NCBI GenBank assembly: GCA_031002005.1
Contig: JARYHS010008074.1
Span: forward strand, 270,631,930-270,695,929
Direction: 5' to 3'
DNA from: Vandiemenella viatica
Taxonomy: Eukaryota > Arthropoda > Insecta > Orthoptera > Morabidae
Length of the DNA stretch: 64,000 nucleotides
Shown one piece after another: positions 55,921 through 64,000 of the stretch; the stretch's first letter is position 1; every line of letters begins with the position of its first letter. The notes under the pieces were generated by a model, which was not told where the DNA came from, ran no database searches, and saw only the letters and a list, made by a program, of their open reading frames with translations. The translations under genes were made by a program, and so were the position numbers.

Positions 55921-56988
55921 TACAGCAATGTGGTGCAAGTGCAAGTTTCTTATAAAAAGTGGTCGGAAGGATAAGGTTCAAAGTGGACAGTTGCGTGAAA
56001 ACAGCATTTATTCTAGGATTCAAGGCTTAGTAATTTATGATGGACAACCGCGCACATGCGCATTTTGTAAGTCCATTGAACATCATCGAACATAATGCCC
56101 ACGGCCGAGATCAGGCTCCAAACCCAATGTCAACGATCGATTACGCCTTTCACGCACTTCTGCATATGCCGGTGCCATATATGACGATGTCAGAACCATT
56201 ATAAAACATACAGTATAGAACAGGAAGAAATTAAAACCGTCTTAATAAAGACGCTACAGAATCTTATTAATATTATCCAAACAGAACTGACTCCTCCGCA
56301 GGCACGACAGACAGAAGAGAAACACAACGGTGATGGATTTTGCTAACACACAGGTGGAAATCGCAAACTCTCACATAAATACCGCGTCGGCTACGCGACG
56401 TTCGTCTGCTGAAATACAACACCGTTGAAATGCAACAGGCCAAAAGCAAACTATTTCACAAATGATAATTACACCATTACTTAACCAATTAGCATGAGTA
56501 AATGTTAAAATGTAATACACGCTGACGAGGAAAGAAAAGAAACTGCGCCAAAAATGAAGAAAACATAACTACCTAAATTAAAGAATTACCGCAAGAACCA
56601 CGAATGAGCACCCAGTCAACGAAGTCCATGGTATGAATTAGGGGAGAATTCCAAGAAAATAACAGGACTTTGTTAAGCTTTAATACAGAATTGGAATCTA
56701 TATAGAATATGTCAGCGAAGTCAAAATACATCCAAGGGAAAACAACAAACATTATGGAGTGATATGTGGAAAACTGTTTAAATATAAATACTCATATCAG
56801 TGCTTTAGCAGTTCAACTATAAACAGTTCAATTAGAAAACCACTTCAAAATACAATTCTGGCAGACTTCATTTGCAACACATATAATTGACATAGAATGG
56901 TTACAGGAAGTAACACTGTCGGAAATTAATATATACGATGGCATAATCAATTTTCTAAAGAAACAAACACAGGAAGTGCCATTTTAAA

Positions 56989-57084
56989 ATTCAATTTCAG
57001 TTTCCAGTACGGGTATTGACGACCCAAGGCTCAGCATATCTTCTAGTGGTTATATGAGAAAATCGTATAGCGTGAAGATAAGTA
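56989..57084 (+). repeat. Direct repeat flanking LINE relic, right
   Basis: Second copy of the repeat at 54336-54425, with TTCTAG added after CAGCATATC. Confidence 0.75.
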
Positions 57085-57619
57085 CTGCTGCTATGCCTAC
57101 TTGTTTTTAACTATACATTTTCTTTGTTTAAATTAAATTTAACATAACTTCTGCAATAGGAAAATTGTAACAATATGTTGATTTATTGAACAATCTCTTG
57201 TAAATGCTGCTGCTCCAGATGTTAAACTGAGGCTCCTGTGATCCTCGGGTATCGGTTGTTTGAATCTCGGAAGGCACTGCTTTGTAATGCCGTGCCAAAG
57301 AGCGTGCCACAGTGCCACCGTGTATTAAGACTGCGCCGATAGTTCTGTATTACGGTCTTTTAAGGTTGACTTTAAATCTATAATCAAACAAAATATGAGC
57401 TTTATCTCATTTCGATCGCTAGTTTACGCGAGTAGTTACAAGGAAAGGATTACTGACAATTCTATAACTCAGTAAGACTATAACCTGAGAATTTAACAAA
57501 TATGCGAATATAAGGAAAGCTCAATAAATAATATAAAGATAAAAATCCTAAAATTCCTAAAATCCTAATTAAAAAAAAAAATCCGTAGGGATGGTAGCAT
57601 TGTTTGTGAGCCTCTTAAT
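57085..57619. other. No recognisable feature
   Basis: AT-rich; the minus-strand frame 57310-57128 has no motif. Confidence 0.5.
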
Positions 57620-58545
57620 CAGACCTTACACGATCAATAGTATCGACAATAATATTGACCGTGTAGGGTGATATAATTGTGCTGATGGTCGATATTGAAG
57701 GAGTATTGATGGAAATCCGAATTTTCTGTTATTCAGTCTTGAATACTGGTAAGTGGAGGGGATATTGTCAATACTATTGACCATGCAGCGGCGAGCGTCA
57801 ATACTTCCATCAATACCTTTCATTTTGCGGGCTTCGGTGAAAGGAAACAAGTGGCAACAATGACCCGCCCAGTTGCGAACCCAACACGATCAATAGTATT
57901 GTCAATATAAGTATTAATTTATTTTATTTAATTTAATTTAATTGCAATGGAGCACAGGCTCCGGTGGCAATTTCCCTACACACCCATCTTCCCCCTATCT
58001 TGTACCTACCTACATTTGCCCTCTACAAATTTTATCTTTAAATTCTTTCAAAGTTTTCGGTAAATTATTCATCATTTCTCTTGGTAACTCATTCCAATCC
58101 CTGACACCCTTACATAAAAAAGAGAATCTTCCCACACCCTTGTGCCTGAAATCGAGTGCCAACTTGTGGTCATGGTCATCTTTTCCCTTCCATGCACTAC
58201 TTTTCATACTTACGCCAATATCTTTCCATGCCTCATCGCCAGTATACGCCCTGTACACTCCCATGACCCTCCTCATCCTCCTCCTGTCTTGCAATGAATC
58301 CCATTCCAGCTCCTTTATCATATCCCGTCACTGATTGCATTCTGCGATATTCCAGAAACAAATCTAGCAGCCCTTTTTTTGCACCCTCTCCAACTCCTGT
58401 ATTTGATACGTATAAAATGAGGGTTGACAATACAGCCGTCAATACTCGCTCCAGCCAGTCTCAATACGGCACGGCACCATCTTACACGATCAATATTATT
58501 GACAGTACTGTTCTTAATACCTTTGCTCAGTGTCTCGCTTTTTGC
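57620..58545 (+). repeat. MITE-like repeat with TCAATATTATTGAC modules, copy 1 (split by LINE)
   Basis: The stretch contains several near-palindromic words such as CGACAATAATATTGACCG, GTCAATACTATTGACC and CACGATCAATATTATTGAC. It matches the reverse complement of 63505-63723 over about 215 bases (CAGACCTTACACGATCAATA to GGCGAGCGTCAATA). A LINE fragment at 57918-58418 separates its last part (58430-58545). No coding frame. Probably a non-autonomous DNA element; superfamily unknown. Confidence 0.65.
57918..58418 (-). pseudogene. CR1/L2-like LINE ORF2, C-terminal fragment
   Basis: From 58410 down, the minus strand reads remnants of the thumb (GLLDLFLEYRRMQSVTGYD) and then, after a frame change, MIKELEWDSLQDRRRMRRVM and FSFLCKGVRDWNELPREMMN, ending with DKICRGQM at 58010. 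This is the usual C-terminus of CR1/L2-type ORF2. The tail at 57918-57941 is an AATTAAAT-type repeat on the minus strand. The same family appears at 63895-64000. It is inserted in the MITE-like repeat. Confidence 0.8.
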
Positions 58546-58871
58546 CTAACAAGCAGGGTGGATCTGTGTGGTTTTATTCGGTTAGTTCTGGATTCTGTCC
58601 TTCCATCTTATATAAGGCTGTATGAAAACAAGTTTTCGTAGTTTTATATGTATTCGTTAATTTTATTAATCTTGTTCTATTTACAGATACTTTGGATTGT
58701 TAGCCCCCTACCTGCTGACTTTCACTACAACGTGAAAGTGTTTTACTGTATCGGCTGGATGACACTCATCCCACCATGAGTATACCAGTACACTGTCTCC
58801 CTTCATTTTTTAACTGAAAATAAGCGTGGCACATACTTGGTTTGTAGTTAGTAGAATGAATGAAATCGGAA
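58546..58871. other. No recognisable feature
   Basis: Unassigned sequence between the MITE-like repeat and the next SINE. Confidence 0.5.
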
Positions 58872-59110
58872 AACCGAGCGTGGTGGGTGAGTGGTAACGC
58901 TCTGGCCTCGCATTCGGGAGGAAGCGAGTTCGAATTCACGTCCAGGCATCCATTTGGGTTTTTCCATGATTTCCCCAAATCACTCCAGACGAATGCCACG
59001 ATGCTTTCTTTAAAAAGCCATGGCCGAATTCCTTCCCTTTCCATTATTCCCTTCCTTTTCCGCTTCTAATGACGTCGACGAGGCGTAAAGCCATAAGCAA
59101 AAAAAAAAAA
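58872..59110 (+). repeat. tRNA-derived SINE
   Basis: Head ACCGAGCGTGGTGGGTGAG, box-B-like GAGTTCGAATTCACG, family body and GAGGCGTAAAGCCATAAGC followed by an A tail of 12 bases. One of the best-preserved members. Confidence 0.88.
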
Positions 59111-59189
59111 GGTTGGGAAAATGCGCTAACTACGTCAACTGAAGTTAACGCAAAACCTTAATAAAGAACTTAAAACCGCCAAAACTAGT

Positions 59190-59780
59190 GTGGTGTGACA
59201 CAGCTAACGAATTCGGAATGCGAGATGAGTTTTGGAATACGGTGGGCTCCTCGGATGGAAAACATGTAATTACAACGAAACCAGATAACTCAAGTTCCTT
59301 GCGTTATAATTAAAAGGAATTTTTCAGTATCGTGCTATTGGTTCCACATGATGTGAACGAGTTTATAATGGTTGATGTCGGAATGAAAGATCAGAATTTG
59401 GACTGAAGACTAATGAGTTGCTACAAACTCGAGAGTTGTTCCAGGAAAAAAGAAAAATTGAATTTACCCTCACCTGCACCTTTGCCGAATATAGCTGATC
59501 TTTTCCCGTGTGTATTTATTGGAGACAAGGCATTTGTATTACACAACCATTTATTGAAACCCCACTCCCAGAGATTACTAAGTGAACCTGGACAAATTTT
59601 TAATAAGGGGTACTCACGAGCTCGCGTATTGTAGAAAAACATTTGAAATATTGAATTCTCGGTTTGGCTTGTTCCAAAAACCTACCAACTTACAGCTGCA
59701 AAAAGCCGCAGCAGTTAGTTACGTTTTGCTATCTGCATAATTTTCTTGCAAAGGAAAGTCAACTGTATCTCAACTAAAAT
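59190..59780 (+). pseudogene. PIF/Harbinger transposase relic (HARBI1-like)
   Basis: Two frames and several stops. At 59220-59300: EFWNTVGSSDGKHVITTKP with the first catalytic Asp in the DGKH signature, then SSSLRYN. At 59370: FIMVDVGMKDQ. The open piece 59413-59634 has LPSPAPLPNIADLFPCVFIG, which leads to the second Asp in FIGDKAFVLHNHLLKP, and then IFNKGYSRARVL, which precedes the third catalytic residue (Glu) in the family. After 59634 the remains are too decayed to show that Glu. The spacing agrees with HARBI1-type proteins. No terminal repeats were recognised. A host HARBI1 pseudogene is an alternative but less likely in this context. Confidence 0.8.
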
Positions 59781-60315
59781 GATTGAGGTGATGAAAATTT
59801 GTTATCCTTGAGAAGTACTTAAAGAAATTTAACACGGACTACGCTGACAACTGTTTCTTATTTTAAAACAGTGTTATTACATTTTTAATTTCTTGAAATA
59901 CTCTAGCATTAATATTAATTACTTTGAAGTTTCTTTTAACCTGACACGGACAGAATATTGGGGAAATCCCGAAGAACATACTGTGTTTGTTTAAATATTT
60001 AAGAATGAAATATGTAGTTGGAAACTAGATATGCTTTTAAAAAATGAAAGCTTACTCCCAAAACAATGAAATTTTAAAATAAATTTGACAGTGATTTTAA
60101 CGTATACAATCCCTATAACCAGTTTTTTTGGTGTTTCCAAACTCTTTAAACTGCACGATAAAACATAAAAATTGAAAAAAGGCTGAAATATTCCTTTTTA
60201 ATACTCTTTTTCTTCTTTTTTTAAAAAAAAAAATAATAAAAATTAATGATAGATTGAGAGATGTAAATGCATGCCAACGGGAAAATATTAATATAATTAA
60301 ATAAAGATATAAAAG
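59781..60315. other. No recognisable feature
   Basis: AT-rich; may include decayed Harbinger sequence at its start. Confidence 0.5.
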
Positions 60316-60495
60316 ATTACTAGTTGAATGAACACGCCAATGCAACTGTTTAATTTATTTATTGCTGCGACGTACGCGTTTCACCTCTCATCGAGGCATT
60401 CGTCGCTGATGATGCCTCGATGAGAGGTGAAACGCGAACGACGCAGCAATAAATAAATTGAACAGTTGCATTGGCGTGTTCATTCAACTAGTAAT
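60316..60495. repeat. 180-bp near-perfect palindrome
   Basis: The left arm from ATTACTAGTTGAATGAACAC and the right arm, ending GTGTTCATTCAACTAGTAAT, are reverse complements over about 85 bases each, with only a few mismatches (for example GACGTACGCG against GTCGTTCGCG) and no real spacer; the centre is at about 60405. The RNA of either strand would fold into one long hairpin. The inner part holds a hammerhead-like core. Confidence 0.95.
60401..60443 (+). ncRNA. Hammerhead-ribozyme-like motif at palindrome centre
   Basis: CGTCG (stem I), CTGATGA (exact core), TGCCTC/GAGGT with loop GATGA (stem II), GAAA, CGCG (stem III), AA, and CGACG closing stem I with five pairs. One expected A-U pair at the base of stem III is A-A here. 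The mirror copy on the minus strand has a fitting stem III (ACGCGT) but a broken core. Resembles hammerheads of Penelope-like elements. Confidence 0.65.
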
Positions 60496-60949
60496 TAATT
60501 AAGCAACTGTGGAAACATGGCCTGCAAGAACATCGCATAAAAAAGATATTTATATTTTACTGTTGGTCATTATTATAATTGCTCTGTTCTGACATCTAAA
60601 AATGCTCTATGCATTGCTGTGAACTATTTATTTATCTGTGCATTCAGATGGTTCGTTCACTAGAATCTACAACGAACCTTTATTTCATAATATTATTGTA
60701 ACATTTTATACTTAACAAAATTTTGAAAGATAAACACAAATCCTATAAACTACGAAAATGGTACAAATAATATACTATTATTACTACACACTATAAGTCA
60801 CCACAACCAGTTGGTAGAAACTATTACCCACTAATACTAAAGAATTAAACATTTTGAGTTTTCAAAAGTGAAGTCCGTTTTGCGCTGGAATCCGTTGAGG
60901 AATAAGCTTCGGTAAATCCAGAAGCCACACTTCCGGCATCAGCGTTCCT
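60496..60949. other. No recognisable feature
   Basis: AT-rich stretch without recognisable frames. Confidence 0.5.
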
Positions 60950-63300
60950 CTTAGTTGTTTGTAACATATCTCTTCTGTTTAGAGTATCTCGACTCATTCC
61001 TTATATGGTTTGCTGTATTCCGACAGGTTGCTGGCTATGCTGAAGCCTATACCGCTCCCTGGGTGCATCTGACACAGCATCTGCCAGCTTTTCCAGTTCT
61101 TCCGAGAGAAGTTTGTCTTTCAGAATTTCGTGGTAGTTTCTCCTGTGATCTTCACTCTGTACTGTGTGATTCGATCATCAACTAAAGCACATTCAAACAG
61201 TTTATTATCAGGTGTTCCTGGGGATCCGCACGTGTATAAGTCATACGCTGCCCTATTGATTCTGCAGAGATAGGGGGCATCCATAAATTACGTGAGGTGT
61301 TTTTCCAGATTTCCGGAACCCCCCCCCCTCTGGTGAGACTTCGTGAGATCTGGCCCGACCCCCCCCCCTCTCACTCAGGTGAGATCTGGTCCGTGAGACC
61401 CCCTCTAGAAATCGACCTCGCAACTTTCTGAGACCTTTTTTTTATATGTTTCATACGGTCCATAGCCGGTGAGGAAATGTATCAACCCTTGGGGTGGATT
61501 AAAGTGCTTCATACGCATCCTTTCTCTGATGTCAGGAAGAATTTCGAATACTCTCCTTCCTGTTTCCGAATTGTTCCAGTGTTTTTGCCATTCATTTAAA
61601 ATACAAAGTTAATGTCTACTTTCTTGTAAGCCACTTGACCCAGGATCTCTGTTACCTTGTCAGAGTCTCCTTTTCGTAGCCAGTAACAGGCTGCTCTCTT
61701 TCTCATTTCCAGGTATTCCGAGAATGACTGTAAGTGCATCAGTTGGGGTACTTCCAAATGCGCCTGTAAGACGCAAGAGAATTCCTCGTTGCATTCGTCT
61801 GATGCTCTTTGCAGGTTTAACCAACGGTAGCCTATGTGCCCATGTTCTTGCTCCATAACTTGTCTTATAGTCGGCAGTGGGATTAGAAATCTTCTTTGCC
61901 AAATGTTAACTATCTTATTCATTGCTGCAGTGGTTCTTCGGCATATAAATCAATGTGGTAATTTAAATTCATATGTTCATCCAGAATAACCCTTAAGTAA
62001 CTTATTGTTTTGCGTCTTTTAATGGAATTTTCTCCAAGCTTCACAGTGGGGTTGCGTCTCAATGTTCTTTTCATTAATATGTCTTGAGGTTTTGTTGGTG
62101 CTAGCTGGAGCTTAACTTGTTTACACCAGCATTCCATTATTTCTTTGGTGTTTGTCTCGATCTCTCTTCTATTATTTCCTCCAACTAACAGCAAAATATC
62201 ATCTGCGAAGGCAACGATTCTTTCAAGCTCTGCCAGACCCATGAGTCTTTTAAGGACAGGTTCCAGAGCAATATCCGAGAATTCTGGGCCACATAGTGAA
62301 CCTTGTGGACATCCTTTTGTGAGATGTTTTGTCAGTTGCTGACCAGAGCTGTGAATGTTGCAGTTCTTCCGTGACAGTAGTCTTTCAAGCTCTCATACAA
62401 CACTCGTGAGCATCCTAACTCCCTTAGTCGGGCGAACATATTCGGCCACCATAAATTATCAAAGGCGCCGGAAATGTCGATACAAATGCCAATGACATAT
62501 TTTTTGTTTGTCGAGTTGACTATATGCTGAGCTTCATTTATGGCATCTTCTTTTGACCTGCCTTTCCGGAAGCCGAACTGCTGCTGATTCATTCCTTTCA
62601 ATAATCTGAATTCTTTAATTCTTTACATAGTAATTTTTCTTGAATTTTCCCAAGTGCATTGATTAGGCAAATTGGTCTGTAAGACTTTGGTAGTGTGGGG
62701 TCCTTGTCTTCTCCCTTCCATATAATTTTTATGCTCTATGTTTTGCAAAAATGGGGTATCCTTCTCTGCAGCAATTCGGTAAGGTAAGGAACTATTTGCT
62801 GACTTAAGGCTTGCAACACTTCTGCTGTTATCCCATCAGGTCCCGGTGCTTTATTCCTCTTCAGATTGCTAATTGCGGTACTTACTTCCTCTTGACCGAA
62901 TGGTAGAACCACCATGTCATTATCACATTCGTTATTCATTAGTTGCGTGTAAGCTTGTGTTCTTCAGAATCGGACTCCTGCTGGTCGTCCGGCAAGAGCG
63001 TTTTCAGGATAAGTTCTGCCGATTTCTGCCAACTGCTTGTCATACTTCCATCTTCTTTCCATAGTGTAGAAAAAATGGTAGATGATTTTACCTTCTGCCC
63101 AGCTAGCTTGTACGGAAGCCCCCATGGGTTTAATACCAAGTTTTTGCTTATGTATGTCTCCTAGCTGGTTAATCTAACATCCTGAAGTTTCTGATGGTAC
63201 TCAGCTTTTGCTGACCCATACTGATTCAGTGTCCAGGTGCTGTGAACTCCAGAATTCAACTCAGTGCTTAATTTGCGAATGAAAATACGAGGAGCATCCA
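60950..63300 (-). pseudogene. R1-clade LINE ORF2 relic
   Basis: Reading down from about 63290, the minus strand codes the linker between endonuclease and RT (KLSTELNSGVHSTWTLNQYG, LNPWGLPYKLAGQKVKSST), then the fingers at 62939-62736 (VSTAISNLKRNKAPGPDGIT), the palm at 62601-62332 (MNQQQFGFRKGRSKEDAI, GICIDISGAFDNLWWPNM), the catalytic AFADDILLLVGG at about 62215, the thumb (LGENSIKRRKTISYLRVIL), and the C-terminal part to 61596. Remains of the C-terminal cysteine motif (YTCGSPGTPDNKLFECALVD) are at about 61240-61170. R1-type LINEs often insert into rRNA genes or telomeric repeats; no such target is visible here. Stops, frameshifts and a MITE-like insert show it is dead. The endonuclease is absent. 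Confidence 0.85.
61263..61445 (+). repeat. Short repeat with poly(C) runs inside the R1 relic
   Basis: Starts GGGGGCATCCATAAATTACG and contains two runs of 9-11 C, each followed by TCT and GTGAGA words (CTGGTGAGACTTCGTGAGAT, CAGGTGAGATCTGGTC). It interrupts the R1 C-terminal region. The starting word resembles a widespread invertebrate MITE end, but the matching inverted end is not present. Confidence 0.5.
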
Positions 63301-63434
63301 CAAAGTAAGAAGGTAATATGGTCGCTCATTATAGCCACTTCACCTTCACCGAAACGCGACGAAAACTGACCTGAATATTAACATAAATTGCTTACAGGAT
63401 TAACACTGCTTTGAAATACTCCTTCTTCTTCTTC

Positions 63435-63476
63435 TTCCCGACGTTTCGACCAGGGCTTAGGTCTTCTACAGGGGCC
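63435..63476 (-). ncRNA. Hammerhead-ribozyme-like motif (degenerate)
   Basis: On the minus strand: CCC (stem I), core CTGTAGA (one mismatch to CTGANGA), an extra A, GACC/GGTC (stem II), GAAA, palindromic ACGT (stem III with the expected pair), C as cleavage base, GGG closing stem I. Same layout as the motif at 42777. No PLE protein is recognised next to it. Confidence 0.45.
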
Positions 63477-63504
63477 GTCTACAGACTGGGATCTGCTGGA
63501 GACT

Positions 63505-63723
63505 GCGTATAGATGGAAATATTGACGCTCGCCCCTACACGGTCAATAATACTGACAATATCCACTCCACTTTCCATTATTGATGGCAGAATAACAGAAA
63601 ATCCGTATTTCCGTCAATACTGCATCAATATCTACCATCAATACAATGTTTTCACCCTACACGGTCAATATTATTGTCAATATAAAAAGGTATTATCAAT
63701 ATTATTGATCGTGTAAGGTCTGC
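63505..63723 (-). repeat. MITE-like repeat, copy 2
   Basis: Reverse complement matches 57620-57835 with insertions and mismatches; contains the modules GGTCAATATTATTGTCAATA and TATTATTGATCGTGTAAGG. The first and last parts are complementary in places (GGTCAATAATACTGAC and GTCAATATTATTGACC-like), so it could form a hairpin. Confidence 0.65.
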
Positions 63724-63894
63724 TTTATTTTGCCGACGCGCTCGTATTTTCATTCACAAATGAAATACAAAATTATACTCTGGGGTACATCAGCAGAAGC
63801 ATAAGGTAGTTTCATACAGGGCCGGCGGATTATGTGGAATTCCAACCGGAATTTAAGAGTGACAGCGTACTTAGAGGAAACACATTCTTTTCCC

Positions 63895-64000
63895 TCCTCC
63901 CTTCCTCTAATGACTCTCAATCCAGCTCCTTTATCATATTAGTTACTGACTGGGTCCTGCAATAATTTGCACAAAACCAATCTAGCTGCTCTTCTTTGCA
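63895..64000 (-). pseudogene. CR1/L2-like LINE fragment running off the window
   Basis: The minus strand from the window edge reads CKEEQLDWFCANYCRTQSVT followed by NMIKELD, the same thumb segment as at 58410-58300. It ends near 63895. The rest of the LINE would lie beyond 64000. Confidence 0.7.

Larger units (their letters stand above)
54426..56988 (+). pseudogene. LINE relic: gag-like ORF1 and start of endonuclease, split by mariner
   Basis: Before the mariner, frames code MRNDESSLSEMETTNRNYKF and a gag-like RRM segment (LNNIPFEIDNEHIKYC). Right after it the same protein goes on (VVQVQVSYKKWSEG) to a knuckle CAFCKSIEHH with the last Cys after a stop (about 56060-56100). Further on, near 56830-56960, two frames show remains of an APE endonuclease N-terminus (NTILADFICNTY, LQEVTLSEINIYDG). 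The arrangement is that of an I/Ingi-like LINE with a ZCCHC3-like gag. Everything beyond the start of the nuclease is missing, so the relic has lost its 3' end, which is unusual for LINE insertions. Confidence 0.65.

Noticed and set aside
60955..61185. Plus-strand 76-codon frame starting MFVTYLFCLEYLDSF as a membrane peptide
   Set aside because: It is antisense to the R1 C-terminal region; its hydrophobicity comes from the complementary strand.
63286..63345. Start of another Tc1/mariner-like element (CGAGGAGCATCCACAAAGTA)
   Set aside because: It resembles a terminal repeat, but no matching inverted end and no transposase follow within the window.
1..64000. CRISPR arrays, prokaryotic operons or phage genes
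   Set aside because: No regularly spaced repeats; all recognisable proteins are eukaryotic transposable-element proteins.

Overview
The window reads as intergenic, repeat-dominated DNA from a large arthropod genome, most likely an insect. I recognise no host gene. Almost everything that looks coding is transposable-element sequence of families typical of arthropods: I-, Jockey-, R1-, RTE- and CR1/L2-like LINEs, Penelope-like elements (PLEs), a Ty3/Gypsy element, mariner, pogo/Tigger, hAT and PIF/Harbinger DNA transposons, a Helitron-type helicase fragment, and several copies of one tRNA-derived SINE. Nearly every coding region is broken by frameshifts, stops or truncation. The largest open frames are the ORF2 of an I-type LINE at 2325-5735, the RT frames of a PLE and a Jockey LINE, and a Gypsy gag. 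The species cannot be fixed from the sequence; the SINE resembles families I associate with polyneopteran insects, which is a weak inference.

Layout. 1-9235: a segment (copy A) carrying two SINEs and split by a 5.9-kb I-type LINE with 12-bp target-site duplications. 9236-10235: a run of exactly 1000 N. 10236-12981: the 5' part of a Gypsy element on the minus strand. 12982-16434: copy B of the same segment, lacking the I-type LINE but carrying a CR1/L2-like LINE. 16435-26159: SINE fragments, a Helitron helicase relic, a mariner relic and a long degenerate RTE LINE with a SINE next to it. 26160-28298: duplicated segment P1. 28299-42714: a 14.4-kb insertion with hAT-type ends and an 8-bp target duplication, containing a nest of Jockey LINEs, a PLE with 0.73-kb inverted arms, and remnants of a hAT transposase. 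42735-43155: the 3' end of another PLE with a hammerhead-like motif, running into a second 1000-N gap (43156-44155). 44156-48776: segment P2, matching P1 but with a pogo/Tigger element instead of the hAT nest. 49529-51809: a second Tigger. 51903-64000: SINEs, an RTE tail, a LINE relic split by a mariner, MITE-like repeats, a Harbinger relic, a 180-bp near-perfect palindrome holding a hammerhead-like core, and an R1 LINE relic.

How the parts relate. The two duplicated pairs (A/B and P1/P2) act as natural empty-site controls: each shows the other copy's insertion sites before insertion, which fixes the exact ends of the I-type LINE, the hAT composite and the first Tigger. Both pairs straddle a 1000-N gap, so the two sides of each gap may be overlapping contig ends (alternative haplotypes) placed one after the other rather than true tandem copies.

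Most unusual structures: the 14.4-kb hAT-bounded nest, the PLE with long, about 99% identical inverted arms, the palindrome with a hammerhead core, and three further hammerhead-like motifs, two of them in PLE-like sequence. Intervals without a recognised feature are stated as such.
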